A DNA stretch of 9,647 nt, taken from assembly GCA_035764045.1 (NCBI GenBank), contig DASTZX010000005.1, positions 1 to 9,647 of the forward strand, written 5' to 3'. The notes under the pieces are model-generated. The model searched no databases and was not told the DNA's origin. It was given only the letters and a program-made list of their open reading frames with translations. Shown piece after piece: positions 6,209 through 9,647 of this stretch. A program made the translations under genes and the position numbers. Position 1 is the first letter of the stretch. The number at the start of each line of letters is the position of its first letter. This DNA comes from JAVDCA01 sp035764045 (GTDB lineage: Bacteria > Pseudomonadota > Alphaproteobacteria > Rhizobiales > Xanthobacteraceae).

Positions 6209-7795
6209 ATGGACCTGCACACCGCCGGCCATCGCCGCGGCGTCGCCGCCGCCCCGCACCATGCGGCCGCCGAGGCGGGCCGCGCCGTCCTCGCCGATGG
6301 CGGCAATGCGATCGAGGCGATGGTCGCGATGGCGGCCGCGATCGCGGCGGTCTATCCGCACATGAACCACATCGGTGGCGACGGCTTCTGGCTCATCCGC
6401 GAGCGCACGGGGCGAATCCGCGCCCTGATGGCTGCCGGGCGGGCGGGCGCAAACGCCCGGCGCGAGCTCTATCGCGACCATGAGGCGATCCCGAGCCGCG
6501 GGCCGCTGGCGGCCCTCACGGTGCCGGGCGCGATCGGCGGCTGGATGCTGGCGCTCGACGCCGCCCGGGCCGAAGGCGGCCGCCAGCCCATTGCCTCGCT
6601 GCTCGCGCCGGCGATCCGCCATGCCCGCGAGGGCTACGTGGTGACGCCCAGCCAGGCGCGGCTCACGGCCGAGAAGCTCGCCGAGCTCAAGGGCGTCCCC
6701 GGCTTCGCGGCGACCTTTTTGCCCGACGGCAAGCCTCCCGAGCCCGGCAAGAGGCTCAAGCAGGAGGCGCTCGCGGCGACGCTCGAGCATCTCGCGCATG
6801 CCGGCCTCGACGACTTCTATCGCGGCGACGTCGGCCGCGAGATCGCAGCCGACCTCGAGCGGATCGGCAGCCCGGTCACGCGGTACGATCTCGCCCGGAG
6901 CCGGGCCGCCGTGGCCGAGCCGCTCAGCGTCGCGCTTGGCTCCGGCACCGTCCACAACACACCGCCACCGACGCAGGGGCTCGCCTCGCTGATCATCCTG
7001 GCGCTGTTCGAGCGGCTGCGGGTGCGCACGCCGGAAAGCTTCGAGCATGTGCATGGTCTGGTCGAGGCGACCAAGCGCGCCTTCCGGGTGCGCGACCGGG
7101 TCATCACCGATCCCGATCGCCTCCCCGCCGCGCCCGAGCGCTTTCTCGAGCGCGCCTTCCTCGACGCCGAGGCCGCCGCGATCGACCCCCGCAAGGCGGC
7201 GCGCTGGCCTGCCGCGCCGGGCGGCGACACGATCTGGATGGGAGCGGCCGACGGCGAGGGTCGGGCGGTGTCCTACATCCAGTCCCTCTACTGGGAATTC
7301 GGCTCCGGCTGCGTGCTGCCCGCGACCGGCGTGTTGATGCAGAACCGCGGCGCGAGCTTTTCGCTCGACCCGAATGCGCTCAATGCGCTCGCGCCCGGGC
7401 GCCTTCCCTTCCACACCCTCAACCCCGCCCTGGCCACCCTCGCCGACGGCCGCGTGATCGCCTACGGGGCCATGGGCGGCGATGGCCAGCCGCAGACGCA
7501 AGGCGCGCTGTTCACCCGCCACGTGCTGTTTCGCCAGCCGCTCGACCGCGCGATCGATGCGCCGCGCTGGCTGCTCGGCCGCACCTGGGGATCGCCGAAG
7601 ACCAGCCTGCGGATGGAGCAGCGCTTCGATGGCGACCTGATCGACCGCCTGCTCTCGGCCGGCCACGACGTCGAGGTCCTGCCCGAGCCCTATTCCGACA
7701 CGATGGGCCACGCCGGTGCCGTGGTGCTGCACCCCGGCGGCACGCTCGAGGGGGCGCACGACCCGCGCGCGGACGGCGGCGCCGCCGGCGTCTGA
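6209..7795 (+). CDS. Gamma-glutamyltransferase-family Ntn hydrolase (YwrD/HpxW-like)
   Basis: A 528-residue protein of the GGT fold, which is normally made as one chain and cuts itself to expose an N-terminal threonine. The nucleophile is T341 in PGGDTIWMGAADGEGRAVSY, predicting a large chain 1-340 and a small chain of 188 residues, both usual sizes. Other family marks are AVLADGGNAIEAMVAMAAAI near the N-terminus, HIGGDGFWLI, and AMGGDGQPQTQ (oxyanion glycines). Differences from classical GGT: the Ser-Ser of PLSSMSP is replaced by FHTLNP, the aspartate that binds the glutamyl amine is absent (QNRGASFSL), and the RE-x-AP arginine motif is missing. This pattern, with the SYIQSLYWEFGSG stretch, resembles B. 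subtilis YwrD and the oxamate amidohydrolase HpxW. No export signal is seen, so it is probably cytoplasmic. ATG 6209 is 4 bases after the dcp stop, so translation is likely coupled. The substrate is unknown. Confidence 0.88.
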   Translation: MDLHTAGHRRGVAAAPHHAAAEAGRAVLADGGNAIEAMVAMAAAIAAVYPHMNHIGGDGFWLIRERTGRIRALMAAGRAGANARRELYRDHEAIPSRGPLAALTVPGAIGGWMLALDAARAEGGRQPIASLLAPAIRHAREGYVVTPSQARLTAEKLAELKGVPGFAATFLPDGKPPEPGKRLKQEALAATLEHLAHAGLDDFYRGDVGREIAADLERIGSPVTRYDLARSRAAVAEPLSVALGSGTVHNTPPPTQGLASLIILALFERLRVRTPESFEHVHGLVEATKRAFRVRDRVITDPDRLPAAPERFLERAFLDAEAAAIDPRKAARWPAAPGGDTIWMGAADGEGRAVSYIQSLYWEFGSGCVLPATGVLMQNRGASFSLDPNALNALAPGRLPFHTLNPALATLADGRVIAYGAMGGDGQPQTQGALFTRHVLFRQPLDRAIDAPRWLLGRTWGSPKTSLRMEQRFDGDLIDRLLSAGHDVEVLPEPYSDTMGHAGAVVLHPGGTLEGAHDPRADGGAAGV

Positions 7796-7869
7796 GGCGG
7801 CAATCGCGCCCCGTGAACCGGGCCGCCGACGCCCTCGCATCGAACGCTCGCGCGCGATGCAACTGAAAA

Positions 7870-7899
7870 TTGACCGTCTCCCCTCGACCCCAGTACAGT
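7870..7899 (+). promoter_or_regulatory. Candidate sigma-70 promoter of the LysR-type regulator gene
   Basis: TTGACC (7870-7875) and TACAGT (7894-7899) are 18 bases apart, a good match to the alphaproteobacterial housekeeping consensus. Initiation near 7906 would give a leader of about 38 bases. The 148-base gap also has GCATCG/CGATGC arms (7837-7842 and 7855-7860) that may be a regulator site. No clear T-N11-A LysR box was identified. Confidence 0.4.
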
Positions 7900-7943
7900 C
7901 GCGCCGGACCAGCACCACCCAACACCGTCACGACATCCGCGCA

Positions 7944-8834
7944 ATGGAGCTCCGGCATATCCGATACTTCGTCGCGGTGGCCGACGAGCTGCATTTCTCG
8001 CGCGCCGCGGCGAAGCTCAAGATCGCGACGCCGACGCTGAGCGCGCAAATCCAGGCCTTGGAGAGCCTGCTCGGGGCGCGGCTGTTCACGCGCAAGACGC
8101 GCAGCGTCGCGCTCACGCATGTCGGACGGCGTTTTCTTGAAGAAGCGCGCGCGACGCTCAAGCGCGCCGAACAGGCGGAGCTCATCGGGCGGCGCATGGC
8201 CCAAGGCGAGATCGGATCGATCGCGCTCGGCTGCGTGCTCAGTGCCACATTCGGCGGCATCGTTCCGTGGTCGATCAGCAATTTCAGGACGCTCCATCCG
8301 GAAGTGTCGTTTCAGGCGCGGGCAATGGGGACGACCGTCCAGATGAGAGAGCTGCTCGAAGGAACGCTCGACGTCGGCTTTACCCGCGCGCCGCACCGCT
8401 ATCCGACCGGACTGGTCGGCTTCGTCGTCGATCGGCAGCCATTCTGGCTTGCGATGCCCGAGGGGCACCCGCTCGCCGCCCATAAGGAGATCGAGCCCGG
8501 CATGCTGGTGAACGAGCCCTTCGTTGCGCCGCTGCTCGAAGCGGAGATCGGGTTTCCCAGCAATGTCCGGGCCGTCACCCCTGCGGGCGCGTCGATCAAC
8601 ATCGTCGCGCGCGTTCCCGACATCTTCTCCGTGCTCGTCTCCGTCGCGGGCGGGGTCGGCGTCGGGGTGGTAACGGAGTCGCTCGCCCACCTCCCGCTCC
8701 CCGGCCTCGTGTATCGCAAGGTCGTGAACGCGAGCCGCAGCTCGGAACATGCGGCCGTCTTTCGCCGGAACGAGCCGACGCCCCTGATCCGGGAGTTCAT
8801 CGCCATGCTGCGAACCAGGGCCCGGACGGCCTGA
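7944..8834 (+). CDS. LysR-family transcriptional regulator
   Basis: A 296-residue LysR-type regulator of usual length. Residues 1-60 are the winged helix-turn-helix: MELRHIRYFVAVADELHFSRAAAKL, then TLSAQIQALESLLGARLFTRKTRSVALTHVGRRFLEEA. The linker helix follows to about residue 88. Residues about 90-290 form the periplasmic-binding-like effector domain, with the usual opening GSIALGCVLSATFGGIVPWSISNFRTLHPEVSFQ and a glycine-rich VAGGVGVGVVTESLAHLP segment. The chosen ATG matches the conserved family start; the frame upstream is open but has no homology, and no good Shine-Dalgarno precedes the start. It follows the GGT-like gene on the same strand but has its own promoter candidate. It is convergent with the Bug-type binding protein, so the target cannot be deduced from divergence. 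The effector is unknown; the relatives it most resembles act on aromatic or organic-acid metabolism. Confidence 0.93.
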   Translation: MELRHIRYFVAVADELHFSRAAAKLKIATPTLSAQIQALESLLGARLFTRKTRSVALTHVGRRFLEEARATLKRAEQAELIGRRMAQGEIGSIALGCVLSATFGGIVPWSISNFRTLHPEVSFQARAMGTTVQMRELLEGTLDVGFTRAPHRYPTGLVGFVVDRQPFWLAMPEGHPLAAHKEIEPGMLVNEPFVAPLLEAEIGFPSNVRAVTPAGASINIVARVPDIFSVLVSVAGGVGVGVVTESLAHLPLPGLVYRKVVNASRSSEHAAVFRRNEPTPLIREFIAMLRTRARTA

Positions 8835-8852
8835 ACCGGGCGAGCCCGTTCA
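8832..8852. terminator. Near-palindrome joining two convergent stop codons, possible shared terminator
   Basis: The 21 bases read TGAAC-C-GGGC ... GCCC-GTTCA: five outer pairs, one unpaired C, then G-C pairs closing a small loop. The left end is the TGA of the LysR gene and the right end is the complement of the TGA of the binding-protein gene, only 15 bases apart. There is no T-run on either strand, so it would be at best a weak, two-way terminator. Confidence 0.35.
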
Positions 8853-9647
8853 GCGTCCGTTGAGCCCGGTGATCCTGACGGCCTCCGACCACAACGCGAT
8901 ATCGGCGGCGATCATCTCGGCAAACGCCGCCGGACTGTTGCCGAGCGGATCGACCCCGAAGCCCGCCAGGCGCCGGCGGAAGCCCGGATCATCCACGGCC
9001 TCGGCGCACTGCTTCGCCAGCCGCTCGATTATGGCGGGCGGCGTGCGCGAGGGCGCGAGCAGCCCGTTCCAGGTGAGGACCTTGAACTGGGGAAAGCCGG
9101 ATTCCGCGATGGTGGGCACATCGGGAATCTGCGCGACCCGCTCCTCGCTCGAAACCCCGATGATCCGGATGGCGCCCGCCGCGGCGTGCGGCAGCGCATC
9201 GGGCAGCGTCGACAAGATGATCGGCACGTTTCCGGCAACCACGTCGTACATGGCCGGGGCGTTGCCCTTGTAGCCGACATGGATCATCTCGAGCTCAGCG
9301 CGCTTCAGGAACAGCGCCATGCCGAGATGATTGAGGCTGCCGACTCCACCCGACGCATAGGACACCTTGCCCGGCCGCGCGCGCACATAGGCGATGAGGT
9401 CCGCGATCGTCCTGACCGGCAGATCCTTGTTCACGGCGAGCACGAACGGATTGGTGCCGATGACGCTGATCGGCGCGAAGTCCTTCGGCGTGTATTGCGT
9501 CTTCTGCATCGCCGGCACGATCGCGATCTGCGGCACCGCCGACATCAACAGGGTGTAGCCGTCGGCGGGCGCCCGCGCGACGAATTCGGCCGCGATCGCG
9601 CCCGCCGCACCCGGCCGGTCTTCCACGATGAACTGCTGTCCGGATTT
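8850..9647 (-). CDS. Bug-family (tripartite tricarboxylate transporter) substrate-binding protein, N-terminus beyond window
   Basis: 265 residues of a periplasmic extracytoplasmic solute receptor of the TctC/Bug family. These bind carboxylates or similar small molecules and pass them to a TctAB membrane pair, or act as orphan sensors. The frame is open to the window end; family-typical residues precede the first possible GTG start (KSGQQFIVEDRPGAAGAIAA), so that start is not used and about 55-65 N-terminal residues, including the signal peptide, are outside. Motifs seen: VEDRPGAAGAIAAEFVARAPADGYTLL, FAPISVIGTNPFVLAVN, YASGGVGSLNHLGMALF (ligand loop), HVGYKGNAPAMYDVVAGNVPIILST, and VPTIAESGFPQFKVLTWNGLLAPSRTP. 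No TctA or TctB gene is in the window. It ends 15 bases from the convergent LysR gene. Confidence 0.92.
   Translation of the reverse strand, partial: KSGQQFIVEDRPGAAGAIAAEFVARAPADGYTLLMSAVPQIAIVPAMQKTQYTPKDFAPISVIGTNPFVLAVNKDLPVRTIADLIAYVRARPGKVSYASGGVGSLNHLGMALFLKRAELEMIHVGYKGNAPAMYDVVAGNVPIILSTLPDALPHAAAGAIRIIGVSSEERVAQIPDVPTIAESGFPQFKVLTWNGLLAPSRTPPAIIERLAKQCAEAVDDPGFRRRLAGFGVDPLGNSPAAFAEMIAADIALWSEAVRITGLNGR

Noticed and set aside
4033..6306. 757-codon minus-strand open frame opposite the M3 peptidase
   Set aside because: Mirror frame of a clear HEFGH peptidase; biased composition and no motifs.
6017..7918. 633-codon minus-strand open frame opposite the GGT-like gene
   Set aside because: Mirror frame caused by high GC; no family features.
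7716..7943. N-terminal extension of the LysR regulator
   Set aside because: Arg-rich non-homologous sequence overlapping the previous gene and the promoter candidate; the family start is at 7944.

Overview
The window is about 68-70% GC, with strong G/C third-position bias and long antisense open frames caused by that bias. Gene content suggests an alphaproteobacterium of the Hyphomicrobiales (Rhizobiales) type: an alanine-racemase-fold ornithine decarboxylase transcribed with a homospermidine synthase, a Bug-type (tripartite tricarboxylate) solute-binding protein, and a LysR regulator. The species cannot be told from the sequence alone. No phage, insertion sequence, CRISPR array, tRNA or rRNA was seen.

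Left part (1-3600, minus strand): a polyamine operon read right to left. A leader of roughly 450 nt (about 3055-3515) precedes an ornithine decarboxylase (1912-3054). A GNAT acetyltransferase (1314-1841) and a homospermidine synthase (1-1214, cut by the window edge) follow. The decarboxylase makes putrescine from ornithine and the synthase turns putrescine into homospermidine; the GNAT enzyme between them has an unknown acceptor. The leader is the most interesting part of the window. It folds on paper into a run of short perfect hairpins. It carries a 39-codon upstream reading frame. It also has three separate segments complementary to the ribosome-binding site of the decarboxylase. This fits the 'speF' cis-regulatory RNA motif described upstream of ornithine decarboxylase genes in alphaproteobacteria, whose mechanism, as far as I know, is unsettled.

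Middle (3600-7800): a small two-helix membrane protein of unknown function (3656-3928, minus) lies divergent from a plus-strand pair. The pair is an M3 zinc peptidase of the Dcp type (4123-6204) and, 4 bases later, a gamma-glutamyltransferase-fold Ntn hydrolase (6209-7795). The hydrolase keeps the catalytic threonine but lacks the usual gamma-glutamyl-binding residues, so it resembles the YwrD/HpxW branch rather than true GGT.

Right part (7800-9647): a LysR-family regulator (7944-8834, plus) with a reasonable promoter converges on a Bug-family substrate-binding protein (8850-9647, minus, N-terminus cut by the window edge). The two stop codons form the ends of a 21-base near-palindrome.
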